Below are positions 38,289-47,070 of a stretch of 64,000 bases of DNA, one piece after another. The notes beneath the pieces were generated by a model. The model had not been told where the DNA came from and did not search any database. It saw only the letters and a program-made list of their open reading frames with translations. The stretch's first letter is position 1. Each line of letters begins with the position of its first letter. This stretch comes from Nocardioides donggukensis (lineage in GTDB: Bacteria; Actinomycetota; Actinomycetes; Propionibacteriales; Nocardioidaceae), in contig NZ_JACYXZ010000002.1 of NCBI RefSeq assembly GCF_014842875.1, positions 124,001 to 188,000 of the forward strand, in the 5' to 3' direction. A program made the position numbers and the translations under genes.

Positions 38289-40579
38289 ACGTGTCCCACC
38301 CCGAGAGCCACACCGGGCGGGTGCCGGCCCTGGACGGGCTGCGAGCGCTGGCCATCGGGCTCGTGGTCGGCCTGCACGCCGGCGTCCCCGGCATGCGGGG
38401 CGGCAGCCTGGGCGTCACCGTGTTCTTCGTGCTCAGCGGGTTCCTGATCACCGGCATCCTGCTGCGTCCGGGGGCGCTGGGAGCCCGGGGGATCGGGCGC
38501 TTCTACGTCCGACGCTGGCTCCGCCTGTTCCCCGCGCTCGCGGTCGTCGTCGGCTTCGCGGTGGGCTACGCGCTGCTCGCGCTGGACGGCGAGGACCGGC
38601 GGTTCCTGCTCCAGCAGTCGCTGACCAGCATCACCTACACGACGAACCTGCTCATGGGCCGCGGCGCCACGACCGAGGACTACGGGCTCCTCGGGCACAC
38701 CTGGTCGCTCGGCGTCGAGGAGCAGTTCTACCTGGTCTGGCCGCTGCTCCTGCTCGTGCTGCTGCGCTGCACCCGGTCGGCGTCGGTGCGCGCCGGTGTG
38801 GTGCTCGTCCTGGCGACCGGCTTCCTGGGCTGGCGGATGTACCTGAGCTCGCAGGGCCTGGCCGCGCACGTCGGGATGAACATCGACGCCCAGGCCGACA
38901 GCCTGCTCGTCGGCAGCGCCCTGGCCCTGGTCTGGCCGGCGGTGCGCGAGCGGGCCGGCCGCCGGCCACGGCTGGTCGCCGGGCTGGCCGTCGGGTCCCT
39001 GGTCCTGCTGCTGGCCGAGACCGCGGTGCCCGGGCTGCACCACGTGCTGCCCCTCGACGCCAACTACACGCTCGTGGCTCTGGCCAGCGCCGCCCTGATC
39101 GTCTGGCTCCTCGTCCCCGGGCCGGGACCGGTCTCCACCCGGCTGCACCGGGCGTTCACCTGGCGCCCCGTCGTGTGGATCGGGCTGGTCTCCTACAGCC
39201 TCTACCTGTGGCACCGGGTGGTCTTCGAGATCGTGCGCGAGCAGGCGGGCGTGGACACCTTCGCCGAGCAGCTCCTGTGGGGACCGGCGGCCCTGGCCGT
39301 CTCGCTGGCGGCGGCGGCCCTGTCGTTCCACCTCGTCGAGCGCCCGTTCCTCGGACTGAGGAGCCGTTTCGGCGGCGACGGGGACCCGGCCCCGGGTACG
39401 CCGCCACTGTCCCGCCGCCCGGTGCGGGTCGCGGTGGTCGGCGCCGTGCTGCTGGCCGTCGTGGGCGCCGGCGGTGCCGTCGTGCTGCGCCTGGGGAACG
39501 ACAGCGGAGCCGCGGCCTCCGACCCGGTGGGCTGCGCGCCGGGCCCGCAACGGTCGGGTCCGGTCGTCGACCTCGGTGTGCAGACGGCCGGGGACGGTCG
39601 GGCCGTCCCCTCGCTCGGGCCGCGTGAGCTCGACCGGCTGCTCGACCGCGCCGAGGAGGCCGGCGCCGGCATCATCTCGACCGCCGCGGCCTGGCGCACC
39701 ATCCAGCCCACCCGGGGCGGCGGGTACGACTTCGAGCGGGTCGACGAGATCGTCGACGCCGCCGCGGAGCGGGATCTGAAGGTCCGACTCCAGGTGGTCT
39801 CGATGCCGTTGTGGGCGGCCGAGGGCGGTGGCCTCGACGACTACTGGCGGCCGCCGCTGTCGGTCGGCGAGCTGGCCGCCTGGGAGGTGTTCGTCGAGGA
39901 CCTCGCACGGCACGTCCGCGGCCGGGTGGACTACCTCGAGATCTGGAACGAGCCGAACGAGTACGCCTTCTGGCCCACCGGCCCGGACCCGGCGGCGTAC
40001 GCGCGACTCCTCGGGGCCGCCCACGGCGCGGTCAAGGCGGTCGCCCCCGGGCTGCAGGTCGTGACCGGGGGACTGAGCAACAACGACATCGGCTTCCTGG
40101 AGAACCTGTACGCCGACATCTCCGTCGAGCTCGGCCCGGACGCCCGCCCGTTCGACATGGTGGGCGTGCACCCCTTCGCCGGCGACCGGGCACCGGACGT
40201 GCGGCTCGCCGAGTGGTCCTACACGCGGGAGCCGTTCGGGGAGTTCGACCAGAACTTCCTCGGCTACATCAGGCTGCACGAGGTCATGGCCGAGAACGGC
40301 GACGCCGACGTGCCGCTCTACATCGGGGAGTTCGGCTACAACACCGAGCCCTGGCGGGAGTTCGGCCCGGTGCCGGACCGGACCCGGGCCGACTATCTCA
40401 CCCGGGCGTTGGAGGCGATGACCTGTCATCGGTACGTCGGCGTGGTCAGCTGGTACTACTTCCACCCCACGCCCTGGAACGAGGACTCGTGGACGCTGGT
40501 GGACGAGGACGCCGTGCCGAACCTGACCTTCGACGCGCTCCGGACCTGGACCCGGCGTGCCGAGCGGGCGGCCCGGTGA
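38285..40579 (+). CDS. Fusion: acyltransferase-3 membrane domain + clan GH-A glycoside hydrolase
   Basis: One continuous 764-residue frame joins two activities. Residues 10-370 are an acyltransferase-3 domain (VPALDGLRALAIGL, FFVLSGFLITGILL, HTWSLGVEEQFYLVWPL). A further membrane helix (VRVAVVGAVLLAVVGAGGAVV) precedes an extracytoplasmic TIM-barrel domain from about 420. That domain has YLEIWNEPNEYAFWP with the likely acid/base Glu556 and LYIGEFGYNTEP with the likely nucleophile Glu682, as in GH5/GH39-type enzymes; PslG of the Pseudomonas Psl locus is a comparable biosynthetic hydrolase. Acyltransferase-3 is usually alone or fused to SGNH. The protein could acylate and trim the same glycan. 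GTG 38285 overlaps the flippase stop. Confidence 0.88.
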   Translation: MNVSHPESHTGRVPALDGLRALAIGLVVGLHAGVPGMRGGSLGVTVFFVLSGFLITGILLRPGALGARGIGRFYVRRWLRLFPALAVVVGFAVGYALLALDGEDRRFLLQQSLTSITYTTNLLMGRGATTEDYGLLGHTWSLGVEEQFYLVWPLLLLVLLRCTRSASVRAGVVLVLATGFLGWRMYLSSQGLAAHVGMNIDAQADSLLVGSALALVWPAVRERAGRRPRLVAGLAVGSLVLLLAETAVPGLHHVLPLDANYTLVALASAALIVWLLVPGPGPVSTRLHRAFTWRPVVWIGLVSYSLYLWHRVVFEIVREQAGVDTFAEQLLWGPAALAVSLAAAALSFHLVERPFLGLRSRFGGDGDPAPGTPPLSRRPVRVAVVGAVLLAVVGAGGAVVLRLGNDSGAAASDPVGCAPGPQRSGPVVDLGVQTAGDGRAVPSLGPRELDRLLDRAEEAGAGIISTAAAWRTIQPTRGGGYDFERVDEIVDAAAERDLKVRLQVVSMPLWAAEGGGLDDYWRPPLSVGELAAWEVFVEDLARHVRGRVDYLEIWNEPNEYAFWPTGPDPAAYARLLGAAHGAVKAVAPGLQVVTGGLSNNDIGFLENLYADISVELGPDARPFDMVGVHPFAGDRAPDVRLAEWSYTREPFGEFDQNFLGYIRLHEVMAENGDADVPLYIGEFGYNTEPWREFGPVPDRTRADYLTRALEAMTCHRYVGVVSWYYFHPTPWNEDSWTLVDEDAVPNLTFDALRTWTRRAERAAR

Positions 40580-40608
40580 TGCGGCCCACGAACGGGCGCG
40601 CGGCCCCC

Positions 40609-40614
40609 TACGAT
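40609..40614 (+). promoter_or_regulatory. Internal leaderless -10 (TACGAT)
   Basis: TACGAT ends 7 bases before GTG 40622. It may be an internal promoter for the second half of the cluster, in the only spacer (42 bases) of the plus-strand run. Confidence 0.4.
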
Positions 40615-40621
40615 GGGTCGC

Positions 40622-40816
40622 GTGGGACCACTGACGCGCCTGCGGCGCGCGGTCGCCGGACGACGGCGCCGCGACTGCCGATGCGGACATCCGGCGGCGG
40701 CGCACCAGCACCTGCGGGCCGGCACCGAGTGCAGCCTCTGCCTGGCCGGGGACTGCCTGCGCTACCGGCCGGGTCGGCGGTCCGGGCATGACGCCCCTGG
40801 GGGCGAGCGCGCCTGA
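40622..40816 (+). CDS. Small Cys/His-rich, probably zinc-binding protein
   Basis: The 64-residue basic protein has CRCGHPAAAHQH followed by CSLCLAGDC, which looks like a small zinc-binding knuckle. Similar short CxCGH...H...C..C proteins occur in actinobacteria without known function. GTG 40622 is preceded by a TACGAT -10 at leaderless spacing; the ATG at 40613 overlaps that element. The 3' end overlaps the next glycosyltransferase start by 29 bases. Its place in a polysaccharide operon may be coincidental. Confidence 0.55.
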   Translation: MGPLTRLRRAVAGRRRRDCRCGHPAAAHQHLRAGTECSLCLAGDCLRYRPGRRSGHDAPGGERA

Positions 40817-41774
40817 GCACAGCGTCTCGGTCGTGGTGTGTGCCTACACCCGCCAGCGCTGGGAGAGCCTGTGCGCGGTCGTCGAGGCGGTGCGCCGCCA
40901 GGACCGCCCGGTGCTGGAGGTGCTGCTCGTGATCGACCATGCACCGGAGCTGCTGGCGGAGTGCCGGTCGGCCTTCCCCGGGGTCCGGGTGCTGCCGAGC
41001 TCGGGCCCCCGCGGCCTCTCGGGCGCCCGGAACACCGGCGTCGCGGCGGCCCGGGGCGACGTGGTGGCGTTCGTCGACGACGATGCGGTCCCGGAAGCCG
41101 ACTGGCTCACGCTGCTGCTGGCGCCGTACGCCGACCCGCGGGTGCTCGCGGTCGGCGGCGCGGCCCACCCGGTGTGGCCGGTGCGCCGCCCCGCCCACCT
41201 GGTCCCCGAGCTGGACTGGGTGGTCGGCTGCTCCTACCGCGGCCAGCCCGTGCGCCGGGCCCGGGTCCGCAACGTGATCGGCGCCAACATGTCGTTCCGA
41301 CGGGGTGCCCTCGACGTGGTGGGCGGCTTCGACGAGTCGATCGGTCGGCTCGGGCTGCTGCCGCTGGGCTGCGAGGAGACCGAGCTGTGCATCCGGCTCA
41401 CCCAGCGCAACCCCGGCGCCCGGATCGTGCTCGAGCCCCGGTCCCGGGTCCGGCACCGGGTCACGGTGGACCGGACCCGTCCGGCGTACCTGTGGCGTCG
41501 GGCCTACGCCGAGGGGCTCTCCAAGGCCCGGGTCACCCGGCTGGTCGGCGCCGGTGACGCCACCTCCACGGAGCGCCGCTACCTCAGCCACAGCCTGCCC
41601 GCCGCGGTGCTGCGCGAGCTGGGTCGCGCCGTCACCGGGCACCCGTCCGCCCTGGCGGGTGTGGCCGGGGTGGTCGCCGCCCTGCTGGCCGCGGGACTGG
41701 GCTACCTGCGCGGCAGCCTGGACTGCTCGGGGCGGCGGCTGGGCCGGCTCCGGGCTCGGGAGGCGGTGGCATGA
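40788..41774 (+). CDS. Glycosyltransferase family 2
   Basis: This 328-residue GT-A protein has VSVVVCAYTRQRWESL at the N-terminus, GLSGARNTGVAAARGD and VVAFVDDDAVPEADWL with the metal-binding DDD, and GANMSFRRGALDVVGGFDE followed by an ED-type GCEETELCIR catalytic region. A C-terminal hydrophobic segment (LAGVAGVVAALLAAGLGYL) probably anchors it to the membrane. It resembles the GT2 at 42571-43512 in layout, and the two flank the deacetylase. Confidence 0.88.
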   Translation: MTPLGASAPEHSVSVVVCAYTRQRWESLCAVVEAVRRQDRPVLEVLLVIDHAPELLAECRSAFPGVRVLPSSGPRGLSGARNTGVAAARGDVVAFVDDDAVPEADWLTLLLAPYADPRVLAVGGAAHPVWPVRRPAHLVPELDWVVGCSYRGQPVRRARVRNVIGANMSFRRGALDVVGGFDESIGRLGLLPLGCEETELCIRLTQRNPGARIVLEPRSRVRHRVTVDRTRPAYLWRRAYAEGLSKARVTRLVGAGDATSTERRYLSHSLPAAVLRELGRAVTGHPSALAGVAGVVAALLAAGLGYLRGSLDCSGRRLGRLRAREAVA

Positions 41775-42574
41775 CCGGCCGGAGCACCGGTGGCCGCGTC
41801 CGGCTCCCGGTCCTGATGTACCACGCCGTCGGCAGCCCGCTGCCGCGCGGCCTGGAGGCGCTCACCGTGCCGCCGACCGTGCTCGCGGACCAGCTGGCCG
41901 TCCTGCGCGGGGCGGGCTACGAGCTGCTCGGTCTGACCGAGGCGCTGGCGGCGGCAGCCACCGGCCGACGGGTGGCCGCGCTGACCTTCGACGACGCGTT
42001 CCTCGACTTCCACGAGCGCGGGCTCGAGGTGGTTGCCGGCGCCGGTGCCCGGGCCACGCTCTACGCGCCGACCGCCCACCTCGGCGGCACCGCCTGCTGG
42101 CTGCCCGGCCCGGGGGTGCCGCTGATGAGCGGCACGCAGGTCCGCGAGCTCACCGGGGCGGGGATCGAGGTCGGCAGCCACGGCCACGTGCACCACCCCC
42201 TGGACGCCCTGCCCACGGCCGAGCTCCGCGACCAGCTGCGGCGCAGCCGGTCCGAGCTCGAGGACCTGGTCGGTCACGACGTCGTGTCGCTGTGCTACCC
42301 GCACGGCTACCACTCGCGCCGGGTCCGGGCGAAGGCCGCGGCAGCCGGCTACCGCAACGCCTGCGAGATCGGGCACCGGGTGCACCACAGCGGCCGGAGC
42401 CCGTTCGCGGTCTCCCGCCTGCTGGTCGGGCCCGACCACCACGACGCGGCACTCCTGCACCTCGTGGAGCGGGGCCCGGCCCAGGCGCTTCCGCGCGGCA
42501 AGCGGGTCGCGCAGCCCGCCTGGCGCGCGGTCCGGCGCACCGTTCGAGCCACCACAGGGGAGACCTGGACATGA
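41771..42574 (+). CDS. Polysaccharide deacetylase (CE4)
   Basis: The 267-residue protein is a NodB-fold, metal-dependent deacetylase. LPVLMYHAVG is followed by the catalytic LTFDDAFLDF, the metal ligands in GSHGHVHHPL, and CYPHGYHS. It lacks a signal peptide, so it should act on cytoplasmic or lipid-linked N-acetyl sugars, perhaps during repeat-unit assembly. It overlaps both neighbours by ATGA, so its supply is tied to the two GT2 enzymes. Confidence 0.88.
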   Translation: MTGRSTGGRVRLPVLMYHAVGSPLPRGLEALTVPPTVLADQLAVLRGAGYELLGLTEALAAAATGRRVAALTFDDAFLDFHERGLEVVAGAGARATLYAPTAHLGGTACWLPGPGVPLMSGTQVRELTGAGIEVGSHGHVHHPLDALPTAELRDQLRRSRSELEDLVGHDVVSLCYPHGYHSRRVRAKAAAAGYRNACEIGHRVHHSGRSPFAVSRLLVGPDHHDAALLHLVERGPAQALPRGKRVAQPAWRAVRRTVRATTGETWT

Positions 42575-43512
42575 GCCCGCAGCAACCGCCCGAGGGGCGC
42601 CCCGAGACGCTGGGCGTCGTGGTCTGCACCTACACCGAGGAGCGACTCGACCAGGTCGTCGACGCGGTGGCCTCCGTGCGCCGTCAGACCCGGGCCCCCG
42701 ACCGGGTCCTGGTCGTGGTGGACGGCGACGAGGAGCTGGCCGGCACCGTCGGGGCGGCCCTGCCGGGGGAGGAGATCCTCTGCCTGGGCCGGAACTCGGG
42801 AGTGTCGGTGGCCCGCAACCGGGGAGTGGCCGCCCTGGACACGGACCTGGTGGCCTTCCTGGACGACGACGCGGTGGCGCGCCCGGCGTGGCTGGCCGAG
42901 CTCGTCGGGCCGCTGGCCGACCCCCGGGTCATGGGGGTGAGCGGCAGCTCGGAGGGCATCTTCGGGCGCCGGCACCCCGCGTGGCTGCCCGACGAGTTCC
43001 TGTGGACGGTCGGGGTCAGCTGGCGGGGGATGCCCACCGAGCCGGCCCGGATCCGCAACTTCTACGGCGGGTGCGCCGTCGTCCGCCGCAGCGTCTTCGA
43101 GGCCGTCGACGGGTTCGCCACCGACATCGGGCACCGGGAGGGTCGGGTCGGCGGGGGCGAGGAGGCCGACTTCTGCCTCCGGGCCAGCCGGGCCCACCCC
43201 GGCGACTGGTTCCTCTTCGCGCCGTCCGCCGTCGTCGGGCACCGGGTCCCCCCGGCCAGGCTGACGCTGCGCTACTTCCTGCGGCGCTGCTTCGACGAGG
43301 GCGTGATGAAGCGCCAGGTCTCGGCCCGGCTCAAGGACGGCGCCCTCGGCGCCGAGCGGCAGTTCGCGCTCCGCCTGCCGGCGGCGGCGGGGCGGTACCT
43401 GCGCACGCCGTCCCGGCGGCCCGCGGCCGGCGGGGTGCTCCTCGGCGTGCTCGCCGTGCTCGCCGGCCTGCTGCGGGGCAGCGTCGACACGTGGACCGGT
43501 GGCCGCCGATGA
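42571..43512 (+). CDS. Glycosyltransferase family 2
   Basis: The 313-residue protein has LGVVVCTYTEERLDQV, GRNSGVSVARNRGVAAL, LVAFLDDDAVARPAWL and the acceptor-side FYGGCAVVRRSVFEAVDGF with GGGEEADFCLRA. A C-terminal hydrophobic stretch (GGVLLGVLAVLAGLLRG) suggests a membrane anchor. It looks like a paralogue of the GT2 two genes upstream, with the deacetylase between. Confidence 0.88.
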   Translation: MSPQQPPEGRPETLGVVVCTYTEERLDQVVDAVASVRRQTRAPDRVLVVVDGDEELAGTVGAALPGEEILCLGRNSGVSVARNRGVAALDTDLVAFLDDDAVARPAWLAELVGPLADPRVMGVSGSSEGIFGRRHPAWLPDEFLWTVGVSWRGMPTEPARIRNFYGGCAVVRRSVFEAVDGFATDIGHREGRVGGGEEADFCLRASRAHPGDWFLFAPSAVVGHRVPPARLTLRYFLRRCFDEGVMKRQVSARLKDGALGAERQFALRLPAAAGRYLRTPSRRPAAGGVLLGVLAVLAGLLRGSVDTWTGGRR

Positions 43513-44753
43513 GGGTGCTGCTGCTGGCCCAGTTCTACCCCCCGGTCATCGGTGGCGAGGAGCGCCACGTGCGCAACCTCGCGCTGGCCCTGGCCGGGCG
43601 GGGCCACGACGTGCACGTCGGGACCCTGAGGGTGGGGGCCGGCGAGCCCCCGGTCGACGATCCCGGCGTGACCGTGCACCTGCTCGACAACGTCGGGCAC
43701 CGGGCGCCGGGCCTCTACCCGACCGCGGACCGTCCGCTCGCGCTCCCGGTGCCGGATCCGCTGACCACCCGGGACCTGGCCGGGCTGGCCCGCCGGATCC
43801 GGCCCGACGTGGTCCACAGCCACAACTGGATCCTGGGCTCGTGGCTCCCGGTCCCCGGGTCCCGCCGGCTGCCGCTGGTGCACTCGCTGCACGACTACTC
43901 CCACGCCTGCGCGACCAAGCGGCTGATGTTCGAGGGGGCGCCGTGCGCCGGTCCCACGCCCGCCCGCTGCCTGCCCTGCACGCGCGGCCACTACGGGTCG
44001 CTCCGCGGACCGGTGATGTACGGCGCGGTCCGCGCCGGCCGACCGGCCCGGGAGCGACGGGTGGACGTGTTCACCCCGGTCAGCCGGTTCGTCGCCGAGG
44101 CCAACGGCCTGCCGGAGTCGGGGGTCGACTGGGAGGTGGTCCCCAACTTCGTCCCCGACGCCCTGCTGGGGGAGCGCCGGTCCGAGGGGACGGCACCGGG
44201 CCTGCCGGGGCTGCCGGGGGCGCCGTACCTGTTCTTCGCCGGGGACCTCAGCCAGCAGAAGGGGGTGCCGACGCTCCTGGACGCCTGGTCCCGGCTGCCG
44301 GCCGACCGGCCGGACCTGCTGCTCGCGGGACGGCCCGACGCGGCCCTCCCGGCCCCGTTGCCCGCCGGTGTGCACGTCGCCCACTCCTGGCCGCACGAGT
44401 CGGTCGTGGCGGCGTTCCAGGGTTGCCTGGCGGCGGCGCTGCCGAGCGAGTGGCCGGACCCCTGCCCGACCACGGTGCTCGAGGCCATGGCCCTGGGCGC
44501 GCCGCTGGTGACCACCCACGAGGGTGGGATCGCGGACATGGTCGAGGACGGTGACTCCGCCCTCGTCGTGCCGCCGGGCGACCCGGCCGCGCTCGCCCGA
44601 GCGCTGGCCAGGCTGGTCGAGGACCGGGCGCTGCGGGCCCGGCTGCGGGCCGGCGCCGCCGAGAAGGTCCGCGGCTTCGTGCAGAGCGAGGTGGCCGCGC
44701 GGTTCGAGGGCATCTACGCCTCGCTGGCCTCGGGGGAACGGTCCGCCCGATGA
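43509..44753 (+). CDS. Glycosyltransferase family 4
   Basis: This 414-residue GT-B enzyme has FYPPVIGGEERHVRNLALAL as the N-terminal Gly loop, a Cys-rich insertion (HACATKRLMFEGAPC...CLPCTRG) seen in several GT4 subfamilies, YLFFAGDLSQQKGVPTLLDAW opening the donor domain, and PSEWPDPCPTTVLEAMALG with the E-x7-E motif. The start overlaps the preceding stop. Confidence 0.9.
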   Translation: MRVLLLAQFYPPVIGGEERHVRNLALALAGRGHDVHVGTLRVGAGEPPVDDPGVTVHLLDNVGHRAPGLYPTADRPLALPVPDPLTTRDLAGLARRIRPDVVHSHNWILGSWLPVPGSRRLPLVHSLHDYSHACATKRLMFEGAPCAGPTPARCLPCTRGHYGSLRGPVMYGAVRAGRPARERRVDVFTPVSRFVAEANGLPESGVDWEVVPNFVPDALLGERRSEGTAPGLPGLPGAPYLFFAGDLSQQKGVPTLLDAWSRLPADRPDLLLAGRPDAALPAPLPAGVHVAHSWPHESVVAAFQGCLAAALPSEWPDPCPTTVLEAMALGAPLVTTHEGGIADMVEDGDSALVVPPGDPAALARALARLVEDRALRARLRAGAAEKVRGFVQSEVAARFEGIYASLASGERSAR

Positions 44754-45727
44754 CGGTCCTGGTCAGTGACGCGCTCGCCGACCGCCCGACCGAGGGGGCC
44801 CAGGTGATCGCCGGTCAGGTCGCGGAGCACGTGCTCTCCCACGGCGGCAGCGTCCTGGCCGGGCGCGCGGCATCCGTGCGGGCCGGCTGGCGGGCGCTGC
44901 TCTCGCCCAGGACGGTCCCGGTCGCGGTGTGCTGGTGGCTGCTGCGGCACCCGCGGCAGCCGGTGGTCTACCTGCCGGTCGGCGGCCTGAGTCACGTGGT
45001 CCTCGCCAGGGCGCTGCTGTTCTGCCTCGCGGGCCGGGGCGCGCCGGTCCAGCTGGTGCTGCTGCAGCGCTACAGCGACCCGCCGGGCTGGCTGCTGCGC
45101 CGGGTCCGGCGCCGGATCACGGCCCTGGCCGCCAACGAGCACGACGTCGCGGCGCTGCGGGCGCGCGGCCTGCGCACCGAGCTGCTCACCCCCTCGGTGG
45201 ACCCGGCCCGGGTCTCGACCCTCGCCCGGGACGAGGCGCGGCGCGCGCTCGACCTGCCGGAGGGTGACGTGTGGCTGCACGTGGGCCACGGCCGGGCCGG
45301 GCGGAACCTGACGAGCCTGGCGCCCCTGGCCGGCGACGGGCTGCTGGTGCTGGTCCTCAGCCCCTACTCCGACCTCGAGCCGGGGTCGTTCCCCAGCGGG
45401 CCCGGTGTCCGGGTGGTGCACGAACGCGTCGACGTGGCGACCTACTACCGGGCGGCGGACGTCTACCTGTTCCCGACGGTCGCACCGGACTCGGTCATCG
45501 GGGTGCCGCTCTCGGTGCTCGAGGCGCTGGCCAACGGGCTTCCCGTGGTGGCCCGGGACAGTCCGCTGACCAGGCGCTGGGCCGACGACCCGCGGGTGCA
45601 CCTCGCGGCCGACGACGACTCCCTGGTGGCGGCCGCGCGCACGGCCACGACCGCGCTCCGACCGGCCGCGCCCGACCGGGCCAGCCGGCTGGCCGGGTGT
45701 CGGCCGGAGTGCCCGCCCGTGCTGTGA
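44750..45727 (+). CDS. Glycosyltransferase, GT4-like
   Basis: The 325-residue protein is shorter than usual for GT-B. The N-terminal half (MTVLVSDALADRPTEGAQVI) lacks the clear Gly loop, but the C-terminal half has WLHVGHGRAGRN and VYLFPTVAPDSVIGVPLSVLEALANG, where the Ile-Gly-Val-Pro-Leu-Ser region with a later Glu replaces the normal E-x7-E. Activity is therefore less certain than for its neighbours. It is the last plus-strand gene of the cluster and ends 7 bases from the convergent beta-helix gene. Confidence 0.72.
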   Translation: MTVLVSDALADRPTEGAQVIAGQVAEHVLSHGGSVLAGRAASVRAGWRALLSPRTVPVAVCWWLLRHPRQPVVYLPVGGLSHVVLARALLFCLAGRGAPVQLVLLQRYSDPPGWLLRRVRRRITALAANEHDVAALRARGLRTELLTPSVDPARVSTLARDEARRALDLPEGDVWLHVGHGRAGRNLTSLAPLAGDGLLVLVLSPYSDLEPGSFPSGPGVRVVHERVDVATYYRAADVYLFPTVAPDSVIGVPLSVLEALANGLPVVARDSPLTRRWADDPRVHLAADDDSLVAAARTATTALRPAAPDRASRLAGCRPECPPVL

Positions 45728-45734
45728 GGCGGCC

Positions 45735-47015
45735 TCAGCGCTCGTGGGCGCCGAGGTCGGCCCGGGTCCGCCCGTCCGCGTCGCCGTCCCTGGCGACCCG
45801 CCGACCACGGACGTCGCGGTGCTCGGGACCACGGCGGACCCGGTCGACGGCGACGCTGTGTCGGCGCAGCCGGAGGTCGAGCCGGGCGGCGTCCCGGAAG
45901 CCGGGGGCGGCGTAGCGGTCCCCTCGGCCGAGCGGGGTCTCCAGCGACCCCTGCCAGTAGACGTTGCTGCGCGAGGCGAACGGGCCGTCGGCGTACCCGA
46001 TCCGCCCGTGGCTGACGATGATGTTGCGGGTGAGCCGCAGGACTCCGGTGCCGCAGCCGCCGTCGCACCAGAAGCCCTCGGTGCGCCGGCCCGTGAGCAG
46101 GACGGTGTTGTGCCGGGCGACGGTGCCGAGGACAGGGCCGTGCCGGCTGCCGCCGCCCCGGGTCACGAGGAACTCCGAGGCCGGGAGGTCGGAGGTCACC
46201 GCGTTGTAGGCGTAGACGGTGTCCGCGGTGCGGGCGTGGCCGAGCTCGGTGAAGGTGCGGTTGTCGCTGGCCCGGTTGTGGTGGATCCGGGTGCCGACGG
46301 CACCGTAGACCTCGATGCCGGCGCCGTCGGTCCCGTAGTCGTGGGAGGAAGCCCAGTTGTCGCGGAGCTCGTTCCAGCCGATGTCGGTGTGGTCGCCCTT
46401 CACCTCGATGCCGTAGGCGCCCCAGTCGTCGTGGGGCTCGGGGGTGTCGGTGTCCATCCGGTTGTTGGCCACCAGCTCGTTGCGTCGGATGCGGGTGCGC
46501 TCGGCCCCGCTCTTCACCGTGATCCCGGCGACGTTGCCGGTGGCCCGGCTGCGCTGGATGCGGTTGTCGTCCCCCCTGACCGTGATCCCGGCCCAGGTGC
46601 AGTCGTGCACCTCGACCCCGCGCAGGGTGAGGAACGAGCCCTCGAGATGCACGCAGTCCCCGGTGATCCTGGGGCGGGCGCCCACGCCGTACGTCGAGAC
46701 CCGGATCCGCGCACCCGGCTGCCCGGACTCGGCGAGGACGAGGCGGCCGGTGAACGCCGCTCCACGGCGCAGCAGCAGCCGGTCGCCGGGCGTCAGGACG
46801 GCGGCGGAGGCTCGCTCCAGCGTCCGCCAGGCGGTCTCCGGCGAGGTGCCGTCGGCCTGGTCCGATCCGCCCGGCGAGACGTGGTAGCTGGTGGACGCGT
46901 CCGCGGTGCCGGCGGCCGCCGGCACCGCTGCCCCCGGCACGACCACCAGGGCCCACGCCGCCAGGACCGGCAGGCTCAGCAGGGTGGCGGTGACGCGCGG
47001 ACCGGTGCGGTGCAC
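45735..47015 (-). CDS. Secreted right-handed parallel beta-helix protein
   Basis: The 426-residue protein has a signal peptide (TATLLSLPVLAAWALVVVPGAAVPAAAG) and then a long run of short repeats such as TLRGVEVHDCTWAGITVRGDDNRIQRS, GITVKSGAERTRIRRNELVANN and GIEVYGAVGTRIHHNRASDN, the ladder of right-handed beta-helices found in pectate lyases and alginate epimerases/lyases. No catalytic triad can be assigned. Convergent with the polysaccharide operon, it may cut or remodel the polymer outside the cell. GTG 47015 is preceded by GGAGGAG. Confidence 0.8.
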   Translation of the reverse strand: MHRTGPRVTATLLSLPVLAAWALVVVPGAAVPAAAGTADASTSYHVSPGGSDQADGTSPETAWRTLERASAAVLTPGDRLLLRRGAAFTGRLVLAESGQPGARIRVSTYGVGARPRITGDCVHLEGSFLTLRGVEVHDCTWAGITVRGDDNRIQRSRATGNVAGITVKSGAERTRIRRNELVANNRMDTDTPEPHDDWGAYGIEVKGDHTDIGWNELRDNWASSHDYGTDGAGIEVYGAVGTRIHHNRASDNRTFTELGHARTADTVYAYNAVTSDLPASEFLVTRGGGSRHGPVLGTVARHNTVLLTGRRTEGFWCDGGCGTGVLRLTRNIIVSHGRIGYADGPFASRSNVYWQGSLETPLGRGDRYAAPGFRDAARLDLRLRRHSVAVDRVRRGPEHRDVRGRRVARDGDADGRTRADLGAHER

Positions 47016-47064
47016 GGTGGCTCCTCCGGGGATCGAGGTGCCTGCGGGGCCGCAGACCCGGCTC

Positions 47065-47070
47065 AACCTA
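47065..47070 (-). promoter_or_regulatory. -10 element (TAGGTT, minus strand) of beta-helix gene
   Basis: TAGGTT on the minus strand lies 49 bases before GTG 47015. The surrounding AT-richer stretch is the only one in this spacer. Confidence 0.4.
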
